Positions 1-10,109 are shown, counted from the stretch's first letter. The stretch is 64,000 nucleotides of DNA from Oscillospiraceae bacterium (GCA_017523995.1 JAFWUX010000066.1:1-64000); one strand, 5' to 3'. The notes: generated by a model not told the origin, from the letters alone. A program made the numbers and translations.

Positions 1-1950
1 ACGCTGCGGCCAGACATTATCGGAAATGACAATCGGGGTATCAATGCGGCTGTCAGGCGGATTCTTGCCCATTTTGTTGACAGAGGCATAAGTGCGGAGA
101 ATGGTCAGGTGGTGCTTCTGACCGTAATCTTCACAGTTGATCGTGTAGGTGACGTTCTTGTCGATTTCGAGGACGTTGTCATTCTCCTCGATCCATGCGG
201 TACCCTCGTCATTGTGGAGACCGTATGTCGGAGCGCCGGGACCGCCTGCCGGAATGCCCTGAACATAGTTTTCGTTGATGATCGTGCCGGGCATCTGACC
301 GATTGTGTAGATACCGCCGCTGTCATGCAGACGGTTCAGGCAGTTGATGACGCGGTTGTAGCAGATCTGGTTGTCGCGGCAGACTTCGGAATCCTTGAAG
401 TTGCACCAGCCCCAGCCGAGGTGAATGCCGTTGTACGCAGTTTTCTCGACCTGATTGCGGAGCACCTTGATCGAATCTGCGGTGTAAACGGTGACTGCTG
501 CGCATCCGCCGAATCCCGGCACAACCGAGATATCATAGAGCAGGTTGTCGCAGACGGTGTCATTCTTGCAGACGCCTTCGACGCCGACCGGATATTTTTC
601 GCGGTTGGAACCGTTCTTGTCGCCGATGTAGATGTGCTGCGGATGACCGATTGTGATGCCGGAGGAGGTGATATCGGTCACATAGTTGCCGGAAATTGTG
701 CTGTTGATGACGTCATTTGTCATTTGGAGACCGTCCGAGCCGCTGTGTTTGATGACATTGCCGGTGAAATCAATCGAGTCCGCAGAAGTCACATTGATCA
801 TGGACGGCAGGGTATCGACCATCTCGTATTTTTTGCTGTGCCAGTTGGAGTCAGCAAATGCGATGTAGGTCTGTGCAGCCTGACAGGTTGTCTTGCCGTG
901 CGAGCCGGCGACATTTGTCAGCTGGTAGTCGGTGTGTGCAAAGGTGATGCCTTTGAAGGTCAGGTTGCGGACACGGCTGCTTGTGGATTCGCCTGCGATC
1001 TTGACAAGTGATTCCGCAACCGGTGCTTCGACATCCGCCGTTGACATATCCTCCCAATCATAGGGATAATAGTACAGCTTGTGGTCGGTCTTGTCGAAGT
1101 AGAACTGACCGGGGGAGTTGACGAACTCGAGCGCGTTGAACATCGTATGCCAGCCGCCGGTCGAGAAGCCTGCGCCCCAGCCCGGTGTCTGTGCGATTGC
1201 GCCGTAGGGCTGCTGCATCAGGAAGACAAACGTGCCGTTTTCATATTTGACATCACGCGAGCAGACGATATTTTCATTCCACGTTGTGCCGTTGACAACC
1301 TCGAGATCATCGAGGTTCTTTGTCAGATGCGGCAGGTCGCTTTCCTTATACTTGATGCCGTCGCTTTTCTGTCCGGAGTCCCATGCCCAGTCCGCCTGAC
1401 CGGCTTTGACACTGTAGGTGCCCCAGCCGCCCTGTGCGCCGAGACCCTTGCTGCCCATGTTGGCGCGGTGGTCATTGACGTAGAGGTTGCGGAGCTTGTA
1501 ATCTCTGTCCAGCGAGGCGACATAAAGCTTGTCATTGAATTTTGACCAGCCCGTGACCTGCTGTGCGCCGCTGATGACCGGAATCTCGTCTTTGTATGCC
1601 TGATAGATGATGCGGGAATCGCCCTTGGCGGAGTCCTTCAGGCCGAAGGTGACGGGTTCGGTCTGGCGGTAGGTGCCGCCGCGGAAATTGACCACAATAT
1701 CACCGCTGACTGAGCCGTTGATCTTGCGGACTGCGTCTCTTGCACCGGCGAGCGTTGCAAGCGGTGAATCAATTGTGCCGGAGTTGCTGTCATCACCGTC
1801 CGGTGCGACAAACAGCTCCGCTCCCGGATTCGCTGCCGCGGCTTCGATTGCGGATCCGAGCGGTGCATGCAGCATGGCAGCAGCGCAGAGAACTGCGCTG
1901 CATGCTGCCGTCACGCGGAGAATACCCTTGTGACTGGATTTTGAAATCAT
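1..1950 (-). CDS. Secreted right-handed beta-helix protein, GH141-like (partial, C-terminus beyond window)
   Basis: The reading frame starts at the ATG whose complement is at 1948-1950, with a GGGG-type ribosome binding site just upstream, and stays open for 650 codons to base 1 without a stop; I checked every in-phase triplet. The first 40 residues form a signal peptide. It is followed by LFVAPDGDDSNSGTIDSPLA and a GARDAVRKI segment, the typical opening of secreted parallel beta-helix enzymes of the GH141/DUF1565 kind, and later by repeated short strands (SIDFTGNVIKHSGSDGLQM; DNQICYNRVINCLNRLHDGG) of the beta-helix. A GLHNDEGTAWIEEN motif near residue 590 resembles the acidic patch of GH141 enzymes. 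It lies 55 bases after the beta-galactosidase gene on the same strand and probably shares its transcript. The substrate is unknown; a pectin or xylan side-chain role is inference. A dockerin may follow outside the window. Confidence 0.75.
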   Translation of the reverse strand, partial: MISKSSHKGILRVTAACSAVLCAAAMLHAPLGSAIEAAAANPGAELFVAPDGDDSNSGTIDSPLATLAGARDAVRKINGSVSGDIVVNFRGGTYRQTEPVTFGLKDSAKGDSRIIYQAYKDEIPVISGAQQVTGWSKFNDKLYVASLDRDYKLRNLYVNDHRANMGSKGLGAQGGWGTYSVKAGQADWAWDSGQKSDGIKYKESDLPHLTKNLDDLEVVNGTTWNENIVCSRDVKYENGTFVFLMQQPYGAIAQTPGWGAGFSTGGWHTMFNALEFVNSPGQFYFDKTDHKLYYYPYDWEDMSTADVEAPVAESLVKIAGESTSSRVRNLTFKGITFAHTDYQLTNVAGSHGKTTCQAAQTYIAFADSNWHSKKYEMVDTLPSMINVTSADSIDFTGNVIKHSGSDGLQMTNDVINSTISGNYVTDITSSGITIGHPQHIYIGDKNGSNREKYPVGVEGVCKNDTVCDNLLYDISVVPGFGGCAAVTVYTADSIKVLRNQVEKTAYNGIHLGWGWCNFKDSEVCRDNQICYNRVINCLNRLHDSGGIYTIGQMPGTIINENYVQGIPAGGPGAPTYGLHNDEGTAWIEENDNVLEIDKNVTYTINCEDYGQKHHLTILRTYASVNKMGKNPPDSRIDTPIVISDNVWPQR

Positions 1951-2005
1951 AATAAGCCCCCATTTCAGATTGGTCAATGCGTTGATATATATCTTTGTTT
2001 TCGGG

Positions 2006-5000
2006 TTATACGAGCTTTGCGATAATCTTCAGGATGCCGATGACATCGTTGGAATCAAGCACATCGTCATCCACAACTGCTGCGTTGAGCTTGCCCTGAT
2101 CATAGACAACAGCCTTTGTATCTTCTGCGATGAATCTTGCAAGCAGAACCGCGTCAGAGACATCGACCATTTCATCGAGGTTGACGTCGCCGATCAGACC
2201 TGCGGACGGCGTTGGGAAGTCCGGCTCTGCGCCGAAGTCGATCCACATTGTGACTGCGTCATCCTTCGGGCCGTATGCAGGGGATGCCGTGTTCTGGGAT
2301 GCGAGTTCAGAAGCGGAGAGTGCCTTGCTGTACATGCGGACTGCGCCGAAATCTGCGCTGGAGCCTCTGCCGGTCTCCGGGCAGGCGCCGATGGTCACGC
2401 TGTAATTTGCATGTGCCGGACCGCCGGTGTTAAGCTGCTTGTTCGCGAGAATCTGACCGTCTGCGTAGACGGAGAGCGTGTTGGTTTCGCCGTTGTAGAT
2501 ACCTGCGACCTGATGCATCTTGCCGATCCACGAGGACTTCATTGCGGAAGGCATTTCGTAGGAGCAGACCTGCCAGCCGCCGTTTGCATAGATGAAGAAA
2601 TCAAGGATGCCAGGGCGGGTGCGGAGCGAGAAGCTGTGGTCGCCCTTTGATACGAACATGTTGTATTCCGGATCGCCGGTCGGGATGACATTTGCTTCAA
2701 CGGTGAAGGAATGCTTGTTTTCTACGATCGGATCGAAGATGGAGTTGAACGGAACCTCGACCTTGCCGCGCATCAGGGTTGTGCCGTCTGCTTCTCGCAG
2801 CTCAGCGGATGCCGGAACCGGAATCATCATCTGGTTCTTGCTGAGGTCCTGAATGTAGGATGCGATCTTGCGGAACGGCTTTGCCTGTTCTGCGAGCTGT
2901 GCGCCGGTTGTCTTTGCACCGGTCGGCATGATGGTGAATGTCCAGTTGTATGCGCGCTTGCTGGAGAGCTGATACTGACCGAGGACGCCGGGGCCGCAGG
3001 TGGCGGAGCCGGTACCCATGGAGCCGTAGTTGAGGCTGACATAGGTCTGGGTGCGCGGTTTCAGCTCATAGGGGTGATTTGCCTTCATCAGATCTTCCGG
3101 CAGGAAGTGGAGTGCGCTGCCTTCGATCGGGGTATCTGCTGCGATGAGCAGACCGTTTTCGTGCTTGGTGCTCTGGATTGCCATCCAGTTGAGATCGGTG
3201 ATGTTGCCGCAGTCATCCGCCTTCATGTACGGGAAGAAGAAGCCGCTGACGGTTTCTGTCCAGACGCCGAGTCTGCCGTTTGTCTTGCGGTCATTGAAGG
3301 TCTCGACCGGACCGTTGCCGTACCATGTGACGTTCTCGAAGCCTGCCGGCAGCGTCATGATCGAGCCGACGCGCAGGAAGTTGCCGAGACCGGACTGCGT
3401 TGCATCGACGCGGATGCCGACGGTGACATTGCCGTCGCCCATGACGGTGTACTGGAGGTTGACGGAGGTGTTGCCTGCGTTCGGGAGCTGGGTGTAAACG
3501 GTGATGACCTGATTGCCGTTTTCTTCGCGGGTTTCGATCTTATTGACCTTTGCGCCGTTCATAGCATTGCGCCATTTTGCATCGAAGGAGCCGCGTGCGC
3601 CGTTGTTGTCGTTCTCGACATAGCCGCGCCAGAAGTTCGGTGCCGGACCGTTTTCGATGAGCAGCTCGCCGTTATAGCGGTAGTTGACCATCTGACCGGT
3701 GCTCTTGCTGACTGCGAAGCTGAAGTTCTTGCCGGTGACGCTGTAATCGCCGCTGTTTTCCTTGACGGTGACTGCGTCAGTGCTTGCCTTCTTGACAACC
3801 TTTGCCGCGCCTGCGGGTACGCTGAACTGTGCATAGGAGAGCTCGGTGCCTGCCGGAACAACAGCAGTGCCTTCCTTGGTCTTGACGGAGACATTCAGCA
3901 GGAATTCATCGCCGGGGGCGATGGCTGCCGGAAGTTTGAACGGAACTGTGATTGTGCCGTGGGTCAGCGGCTTGACATCGGTGTCTTCCGCGTCACCGCT
4001 GCTGATCTCGATACCGTTCTTCAGCAGAGACCAGATGACGTCATATTCATTGAGGTTTGTGAAGTTGCTTTCGTTGTAAACAGAGACTTTTCGCTCGTTG
4101 ATCTGACTTGCGTCAGCGCTGAACCAGTAGTTCTGATACTGGAACTTGACCTCCTCGATTTCCGGCTGCGGCGTTCTGTCCGGGCTGACCAGACCGTTTT
4201 CGCAGAAGCTGTTATCGTTCGGGTTGTCGCCCCAGTCGCCGCCGTATGCGAAGTAATGGCCGCGGCTTTCGTCGCCGTAGAGGTTCTTGTGTGCATAGTC
4301 TTCGCTGTAGTAATCCCACTTGCCGTTGACATAGCTGATGCTTGCAGCGCCCTTGGATTCGGTGACCTCAGCGCTGTAATCGAGCCAGACGAGGACAGAG
4401 GAATCGCTCGGTGCGATTGCCGGAGTCTGGCTGTTCTGACCGTTGATCTCGGCTGCGGAGAGTGCTCTGTTATAGATACGTGCCATCGAGATTTCGCCGT
4501 CAAAGCGTCTGCCGTTCGATGCATCATAGCCGATGCCGAGCGGGGTGGTGCCGCTGTCGATGCCGTCTGCTACGGATTCGGTGCCGAGCAGCTTGCCGTC
4601 GCAGTAGATCGAGAGCGTGCCCTTGTCATAGGTACCGACAACCTGATGCCAGTTGCCGACCCAGTTGGACGGGAAGCTTGTTGCAACGGACTTCCAGCCG
4701 CCGCTGTAGACGAAGAATTCGAGACCGCTGCCGCTGCTGCGGGTCTTGAGTGCGCAGTTGTTGTCGCCGATCGAGAGCAGAACGCTGTTCTGTGCGGTCG
4801 ATGCGGGCTTGACGATTGCTTCAAAGGTAAAGGATTTGCCGGTGCCGGAGAGCGAGCTGAGATACGAGGTATTGCCGTCCATCAGGGTGTAGCCCTTGCA
4901 GGAGACGCCGCTCAGCGATGCTGCGCCCGCATTGCGGTTGAAATCGGATTCATTCGCGCTGACTGTACCGGTCAGACCCTTCTGATCCTTGATCTCATAG

Positions 5001-6994
5001 CTGGTGGAGCTGCCGCCGAAGCCGCCGAGGGAGACTGCACGCGACTGATCGCACCAGTCCCAGATGAAGCCGCCGAGCATGTTGTCTGCACTGCGGATGG
5101 AATCCCAGTATTCCTTCAGACCGCCGACGGAGTTGCCCATCGCGTGGTCATATTCGCACATAACATACGGCATCTTGCCGACGCCTGCCTTGCCGCGGAT
5201 ACCGGACTGGCCGGGATACATCTGGCTGGACATGTCAACGCCCATTGCGTCGCCCTGACCTTCACTGTGGACAGGTCTTGTCGGGTCATTCTTCTTGAAA
5301 TACCAGATCATGTCGCGGAACAGACCGTTTGCGCAGTTCGGATCGCCCGTGTACTGCATCTCGTTGCCGATCGACCAGCCGAAAATTGCCGGATGGTTTT
5401 TCAGACGCTGGAATGTAGTCTTTGTGCGGTCCAGACCGAGCTCATAGAACCAGCCCTTCTGTGTGCCGTTGTCGCCGTACATCAGCGCGTGGCACTCCAT
5501 GTTGGTTTCTGCGAGCATGTACATGCCGTACTTGTTGCAGAGCCAGTAGAGGTAGGAATCGTTGCTGTAGTGCGAGGTGCGGATCGCATTGATGTTATGC
5601 GTTTTCATCTGGTGGATGTCTTCCATCATGGTCGCCTGCGGGACAGCCTTGCCGTGGAACGGGTCGGTGTCATGGCGGTTGACGCCCTTGAGCAGAAGAC
5701 GCTTGCCGTTGATGGTCATGACCTGCCACTGTTTTGTGGTGACACGGTAGGAGCCGTCAACCTGCGTGGATGTGAAGCCGATCTCACGGAAGCCCATTTG
5801 TGCGGAGACGGTTTCAATTGTGCCCTTGCTGTTTTTCAGCGTCAGGACGAGTGCGTAGAGGTTCGGGTGCTCTGCGGACCAGAGCTTCGGGGAGAGGACT
5901 TCCTTGGAAATCTTCGCGGTGACGATCTTGCCTGCATCGACAGACGAAACAGGGATCGTTGTGCCTGCGGTGAGATTGTTGCCTGCTTCATCGAGCACGG
6001 CGACATCCACGCTCAGACCGCTGACATTTGCAGAAGCCTTGTTGTGAATGTTGACCGAGAGGTTCAGCGATGCATTCTGATAGTTGTTGTCGAGATCGGT
6101 CTGGACTGTGTAGTCGCTGATCTTGACAAGCGGCGTACTGGTCAGGTAGACATCGCGGAAGATACCGCCGTCATAGATCATATCCTGATCCTCGAACCAT
6201 GTGCCGTCGCAGAACTTGTGAACCTCCACGGCGATCAGGTTTTCGCCCTCGGTCAGGTAATCGGTGATGTCAAAGCGGTGCGGTGCAAAGGTATCCTCGC
6301 TGTAGCCCGCTTCCTTGCCGTTGACATATACATAGTATGCGGACTCGACGCCCTCGAAGTGGATTTCGACGCGGCGATTGTCCTTCAGCATATCTGAGGA
6401 GACGTTGATGGTCTTGCGGTAGAGACCGACCGGATTGTAATTGGTCGGGGCTTTCGGGCAGCTGACGCCGCGGTCATATGCGCTCTGGAACGGCATGGTG
6501 ACGTTCGCGTAGATCGGGAAGTCGAATCCCTGAGAGGTCCAGCTGTTCGGAAGGGTAACGGATTTCCATCCGTTGCCGGGGTTGTATCCGGGTTTCATGG
6601 CGCCGGCGTTGAGCAGCGTCTGTGCCTGACTTGCATTCTGCACGACTGTCAGATCCCATTGCTCATTCGGACCGGTGAGCATCTGCATGTACTCGGATTC
6701 GGTGCGGGCGTTGAAATCCCAGACGGCAGCAGCAGCGGTTGCCGTGTCCTGGAAGGGGATGAGTGTCAGTGAAGCCGGCTCGCGGTTCACTGCAAAGACA
6801 TCCTCTGCGCCGTTGTTGCCCGTCCATTCGTTGTGCGTGAACTTGTTTTCGTTCACATTGGCCCTATACAGCGGTGATAAACCAAGCTGTATATCGGATG
6901 CAGCCGCATGTGCAGACAAATTCTGCCCCGGAATGGCTGCCGCGAGCATGCTCAGGGAGAGCAGCAACGCGCCGGTTCTTTTCCATAGTTTCAT
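2006..6994 (-). CDS. Dockerin-bearing GH2 beta-galactosidase with two LamG domains
   Basis: A secreted 1662-residue enzyme predicted to release terminal beta-galactose. Residues 1-31 are a signal peptide. GH2 sugar-binding and immunoglobulin-like domains span about 90-405, the TIM barrel about 410-650 and 885-960. The acid/base is E544 in SIGNEMQ and the nucleophile is E613 in MCEYDHAMGN, both as in LacZ. A LamG-like domain (about 665-870) interrupts the barrel between FIWDWCDQS and YFAYGGDWGD, which are nearly adjacent in LacZ. The beta-galactosidase small-chain domain follows (about 1090-1360), then a second LamG (about 1385-1590) and a type I dockerin (about 1598-1662) with loops GDVNLDEMVDVSD and VVDDDVLDSND. 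The dockerin implies attachment to a cellulosome scaffoldin. Its promoter is at 7061-7089. Linkage preference cannot be read from the sequence. Confidence 0.93.
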   Translation of the reverse strand: MKLWKRTGALLLSLSMLAAAIPGQNLSAHAAASDIQLGLSPLYRANVNENKFTHNEWTGNNGAEDVFAVNREPASLTLIPFQDTATAAAAVWDFNARTESEYMQMLTGPNEQWDLTVVQNASQAQTLLNAGAMKPGYNPGNGWKSVTLPNSWTSQGFDFPIYANVTMPFQSAYDRGVSCPKAPTNYNPVGLYRKTINVSSDMLKDNRRVEIHFEGVESAYYVYVNGKEAGYSEDTFAPHRFDITDYLTEGENLIAVEVHKFCDGTWFEDQDMIYDGGIFRDVYLTSTPLVKISDYTVQTDLDNNYQNASLNLSVNIHNKASANVSGLSVDVAVLDEAGNNLTAGTTIPVSSVDAGKIVTAKISKEVLSPKLWSAEHPNLYALVLTLKNSKGTIETVSAQMGFREIGFTSTQVDGSYRVTTKQWQVMTINGKRLLLKGVNRHDTDPFHGKAVPQATMMEDIHQMKTHNINAIRTSHYSNDSYLYWLCNKYGMYMLAETNMECHALMYGDNGTQKGWFYELGLDRTKTTFQRLKNHPAIFGWSIGNEMQYTGDPNCANGLFRDMIWYFKKNDPTRPVHSEGQGDAMGVDMSSQMYPGQSGIRGKAGVGKMPYVMCEYDHAMGNSVGGLKEYWDSIRSADNMLGGFIWDWCDQSRAVSLGGFGGSSTSYEIKDQKGLTGTVSANESDFNRNAGAASLSGVSCKGYTLMDGNTSYLSSLSGTGKSFTFEAIVKPASTAQNSVLLSIGDNNCALKTRSSGSGLEFFVYSGGWKSVATSFPSNWVGNWHQVVGTYDKGTLSIYCDGKLLGTESVADGIDSGTTPLGIGYDASNGRRFDGEISMARIYNRALSAAEINGQNSQTPAIAPSDSSVLVWLDYSAEVTESKGAASISYVNGKWDYYSEDYAHKNLYGDESRGHYFAYGGDWGDNPNDNSFCENGLVSPDRTPQPEIEEVKFQYQNYWFSADASQINERKVSVYNESNFTNLNEYDVIWSLLKNGIEISSGDAEDTDVKPLTHGTITVPFKLPAAIAPGDEFLLNVSVKTKEGTAVVPAGTELSYAQFSVPAGAAKVVKKASTDAVTVKENSGDYSVTGKNFSFAVSKSTGQMVNYRYNGELLIENGPAPNFWRGYVENDNNGARGSFDAKWRNAMNGAKVNKIETREENGNQVITVYTQLPNAGNTSVNLQYTVMGDGNVTVGIRVDATQSGLGNFLRVGSIMTLPAGFENVTWYGNGPVETFNDRKTNGRLGVWTETVSGFFFPYMKADDCGNITDLNWMAIQSTKHENGLLIAADTPIEGSALHFLPEDLMKANHPYELKPRTQTYVSLNYGSMGTGSATCGPGVLGQYQLSSKRAYNWTFTIMPTGAKTTGAQLAEQAKPFRKIASYIQDLSKNQMMIPVPASAELREADGTTLMRGKVEVPFNSIFDPIVENKHSFTVEANVIPTGDPEYNMFVSKGDHSFSLRTRPGILDFFIYANGGWQVCSYEMPSAMKSSWIGKMHQVAGIYNGETNTLSVYADGQILANKQLNTGGPAHANYSVTIGACPETGRGSSADFGAVRMYSKALSASELASQNTASPAYGPKDDAVTMWIDFGAEPDFPTPSAGLIGDVNLDEMVDVSDAVLLARFIAEDTKAVVYDQGKLNAAVVDDDVLDSNDVIGILKIIAKLV

Positions 6995-7060
6995 AATTTC
7001 CCCTAGCCTTTCTGTTTTGATTGGTGTTGATTTGTCTATAATTCACCAATTTACACTTCA

Positions 7061-7089
7061 ATTATAAACGATTTTATTGCGTTGTTCAA
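7061..7089 (-). promoter_or_regulatory. Sigma-A promoter of the beta-galactosidase gene
   Basis: On the minus strand TTGAAC (7084-7089) and TATAAT (7061-7066) are separated by 17 bases. The leader to the ATG at 6994 is about 60 bases. Confidence 0.7.
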
Positions 7090-7320
7090 TGTGCAATCTT
7101 CAGATATTCTGGATGAATTGAAGATGTTTACAAGTATTGCGAATTTGTACAGCTTTTTCCCATTTCTTGCGATTCTGCAAAACATGTATATGACATTTGA
7201 CAGAAAGTGAAAGGCACCTTAGCAGAGATCGTCAGCAGCTTGTGTGCTGCCTGTCTGAACTTGTCTGCATCTGCATCGGGCGCGCATTCCTGCATATATA
7301 GAATAAGATACAAAAAGCCA

Positions 7321-7349
7321 TTGCTTTCTGTCTGCAAATCATATATAAT
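7321..7349 (+). promoter_or_regulatory. Sigma-A promoter of the GH43 gene
   Basis: TTGCTT (7321-7326) and TATAAT (7344-7349) are separated by 17 bases; the GH43 start at 7399 follows an AAAAAGGTGAGG ribosome binding site. The divergent region 6995-7398 between the two enzymes holds the two promoters; no other gene is seen in it. Confidence 0.65.
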
Positions 7350-7398
7350 AGTATAGGGCAGTATTATGCCCCGCAGAATAGAAAAAAGGTGAGGGATT

Positions 7399-9963
7399 AT
7401 GAGAAAACAGTTTTTGGCATTTGCGGCGGGCATCGCTTCAGTGATGCTCAGTGTGCAGATTCTGCCGCTTGCAGGATTTGCAGCCGATGCGCCGCGTCAG
7501 GCATCGGCGAATGTATCGAAGGACATTGGTCTGGTCGGCAATGTCTATACGGTCAACGGCACCGATCAGGCAGATCAGGGCGCACTGCAGTGGGACACAA
7601 CGCTTTCGGCGCGCTCCTATGTTCTCTACCGTTCCGAGGATGCGGAGTCAGGCTTTGTCCCGATCTACAGCGGAACCGGAAAATCCTGTTCCGATCCCGA
7701 TCTGGAACCGGGCAGAATCTATTACTATCAGCTTGCAGTCGAAACGGATAAGGGAACGCAGTATTCCGCTGTGAAGTCACTGGAACCCTGCAAGCTGCCT
7801 TCCGGTCTCAGCACCTATGACAACCAGAAGGGGAGCAGCCTTGTCTATGAGACAAGCGGCTACAAGGTCGGCAATACCTTTTACAGCTACTCGCTGAAAT
7901 CGCATGCCGGACAGAAGGATATCTACCTTGCCGAGAGCACATCCTCCGACGGCAAACGCTTCGGCAGCGAGCGCAATGTCGCGGACAGCTCACAGAATTC
8001 CGCGCTCGCGAACTGCAAGATCGAATCGGTGCATATCGACTATGTTGCGGCGAAAAACAAGGTGGTTGTCTGGGCACACTGGGAGCAGCCCGACGGCTAT
8101 AAGGACGGCAAGGCGCTTGTCATCACCGGAACGCCGGGCGGCAGCTTTACAGTCCACCATGTGTACAACCCGCTGGATATTCAGGTGCGCGACATGGCGA
8201 TTTTTTTCGACGATGACGGCACCGGCTATCTGATCGCCGCCGCAAACAAAAGCGGTGAGGGCGCGAACAAAACCATGTACATCTTCCAGATGAACGAGGA
8301 TTACAGCGGTGTCACGCGCGTGGTCAAAACACTGTTTGATGATCAGTACCGCGAATTCCCGAATCTGATCAAGCGCAACGGCTATTACTTCCTGTTCACT
8401 TCGCAGGCGGCAGGCTGGTATCCGAGCAGCGGCGCCTATGCCGTGACGGACAACATCGCGGGCACATGGAGCGGTCTGCGCAGCATCGGCAACAGCTCGA
8501 CGTTTTCTTCACAGTCCGGCTGGATTGTCAACCTGCAGGACCGCAACTACCTGATGCATGCGTACCGCTGGCTGCGCGGTTCATCGACAAGCGGCACAAC
8601 GCTCTGCCCGCTGTATTTCGACAACGGCTTCGCGTTCTATGATTACTGCCCGTACTTCAAATACAACACCTCGACCGGCGATCTCTATCCGGTGCAGCAG
8701 GGCAGACTGCTCTCGCAGGATATGCCTGCGACGGCATCCATTGCGGCGAAATCAAGTGATTCGGCGGCAAAAGCGGTGGACGGCTCTTATCATTCCGCGT
8801 TCACTGCGATCGGCGACTCGAAAAAGTGGCCGTTCTATCTGCAGGTCGATCTGCAGCAGGTCTGCGAGCTCGGCAATATCCAGACGTCATGGTACATCTG
8901 CAAGGGCTCCGAGGGATACTATACTTATACTGTCGAGGGCAGTCTGGACGGCGAAAACTGGACAAAGCTCCTCGACCGCACCGATACGAACAACGATGCG
9001 ATCACGAAAACCTACGGCTTCAACAGCGATATGCTCTCCGGCAAGGCGCGGTATGTCCGGCTCAATGTCAAAAATGCGACGCTGCAGAACAACCCGACAA
9101 ACAACTGGTATACGCCGACTGTCTACGAGATGAAGATTTTTGGCACACCGGTGCAGTCAGCGGATGAGCCGAAGCCCGTTGCAGCATTCGATTTTGAATC
9201 GGTCTCGCAGGGCAAAGTCAGGGATATCACCGGAAACGGCAACGATCTGATACTGACCGGCGATCTTCCGGTTCGTGCAGAGGGCTCTGACGGCAGCAGC
9301 CTGTTTTTTGACGGCAATGCCGCAAATTATGCAGCTCTGCCGGACGGTCTGCTGGACGGCTGCCGCGATTACACAATCTGCATGGATGTCAAGTCAAGCT
9401 CGACCGGCGATTTCTTCACATTTGCGCTTGGTCAGGATGAAAACAAATACGCATTTTTCAAGGTCGCGGACGATCACTTCCGTTTCCAGACAACCGTCGA
9501 TACATGGCGCGGCGAAACCGGCATGCGTTATGATTCCGATAACACCGGCTGGAACAGCTATGTGCTTGCGGTCAACGGCGCGACGGTCCGGCTCTATAAA
9601 AACGGCTCGCTCGTCAAGCAGACAACCGATCTGACAACCATGCCCGCGGATATGGGCAGCAAGTTGCATGTCTATCTTGGCAGGAGTTTCTATAAGGATG
9701 ATGTCGGATTCAGCGGCGCGATTGACAATGTAAAGATCTACCGCACCGCGCTGACGGAGTCGGAGATCGCAGGGGAGCTGCCGAACGATCTGCGCGGGGA
9801 TGTCACCGCGGACGGTGCTGTCAACATCGCGGATGCAGTTGCGCTGCAAAAGTATCTGCTGACTTCCGGCACGCTGAAAGCATGGCAGCAGGGTGACCTG
9901 AATGATGACGGCAGGCTCACATCCGCCGATCTGTCACTCCTGAAACGAATCATTCTCGGATAA
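7399..9963 (+). CDS. Dockerin-bearing GH43 enzyme, exo-beta-1,3-galactanase-like
   Basis: A secreted 854-residue modular enzyme. Order: signal peptide (1-29), fibronectin III-like domain (about 45-128), GH43 five-bladed propeller (about 130-435), discoidin/CBM32-like domain (about 440-585), LamG-like domain (about 592-795), type I dockerin (about 797-854, loops GDVTADGAVNIAD and GDLNDDGRLTSAD). The catalytic part contains RDMAIFFDDDGTGYLI, QYREFPNLIKRNGYYFLF and SSQSG, which correspond to conserved blocks of the GH43 subfamily that holds Clostridium thermocellum and Phanerochaete exo-beta-1,3-galactanases. By that alignment from memory the catalytic candidates are E209, E319 and Q372, and as in that subfamily no Asp base is evident. 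It is divergent from the beta-galactosidase gene and close to an arabinose import locus, which fits attack on type II arabinogalactan. Exact specificity is an inference. Confidence 0.85.
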   Translation: MRKQFLAFAAGIASVMLSVQILPLAGFAADAPRQASANVSKDIGLVGNVYTVNGTDQADQGALQWDTTLSARSYVLYRSEDAESGFVPIYSGTGKSCSDPDLEPGRIYYYQLAVETDKGTQYSAVKSLEPCKLPSGLSTYDNQKGSSLVYETSGYKVGNTFYSYSLKSHAGQKDIYLAESTSSDGKRFGSERNVADSSQNSALANCKIESVHIDYVAAKNKVVVWAHWEQPDGYKDGKALVITGTPGGSFTVHHVYNPLDIQVRDMAIFFDDDGTGYLIAAANKSGEGANKTMYIFQMNEDYSGVTRVVKTLFDDQYREFPNLIKRNGYYFLFTSQAAGWYPSSGAYAVTDNIAGTWSGLRSIGNSSTFSSQSGWIVNLQDRNYLMHAYRWLRGSSTSGTTLCPLYFDNGFAFYDYCPYFKYNTSTGDLYPVQQGRLLSQDMPATASIAAKSSDSAAKAVDGSYHSAFTAIGDSKKWPFYLQVDLQQVCELGNIQTSWYICKGSEGYYTYTVEGSLDGENWTKLLDRTDTNNDAITKTYGFNSDMLSGKARYVRLNVKNATLQNNPTNNWYTPTVYEMKIFGTPVQSADEPKPVAAFDFESVSQGKVRDITGNGNDLILTGDLPVRAEGSDGSSLFFDGNAANYAALPDGLLDGCRDYTICMDVKSSSTGDFFTFALGQDENKYAFFKVADDHFRFQTTVDTWRGETGMRYDSDNTGWNSYVLAVNGATVRLYKNGSLVKQTTDLTTMPADMGSKLHVYLGRSFYKDDVGFSGAIDNVKIYRTALTESEIAGELPNDLRGDVTADGAVNIADAVALQKYLLTSGTLKAWQQGDLNDDGRLTSADLSLLKRIILG

Positions 9964-9968
9964 TACAA

Positions 9969-10003
9969 ACAGCCGCAGGATTCCGGTTCTGCGGCTGTTT
10001 CTT
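9969..10003 (+). terminator. Intrinsic terminator of the GH43 gene
   Basis: A 10-base-pair stem ACAGCCGCAG / CTGCGGCTGT (9969-9978 with 9989-9998) is followed by TTTCTTT. Confidence 0.85.
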
Positions 10004-10075
10004 TGGCTGGATTGTGAAAGCTTTGTACGATACGGAAACCGGATTGTGCATTCAGCCAATGATGCCGCAATATTC

Positions 10076-10104
10076 TTGCAATTCTGCAAAGCCCGTGCTA
10101 TAAT
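10076..10104 (+). promoter_or_regulatory. Sigma-A promoter of the ABC-2 exporter operon
   Basis: TTGCAA (10076-10081), 17-base spacer, TATAAT (10099-10104). Confidence 0.8.
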
Positions 10105-10109
10105 ACAAC

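Noticed and set aside
2711..6397. Very long plus-strand open frame opposite the beta-galactosidase
   Set aside because: Its product is Cys-, Val- and Ala-rich with no domain pattern, and the minus strand codes for a complete GH2 enzyme. It is a shadow caused by codon bias at GC-rich third positions. The same applies to 109-1011 and 17415-19067 and others.
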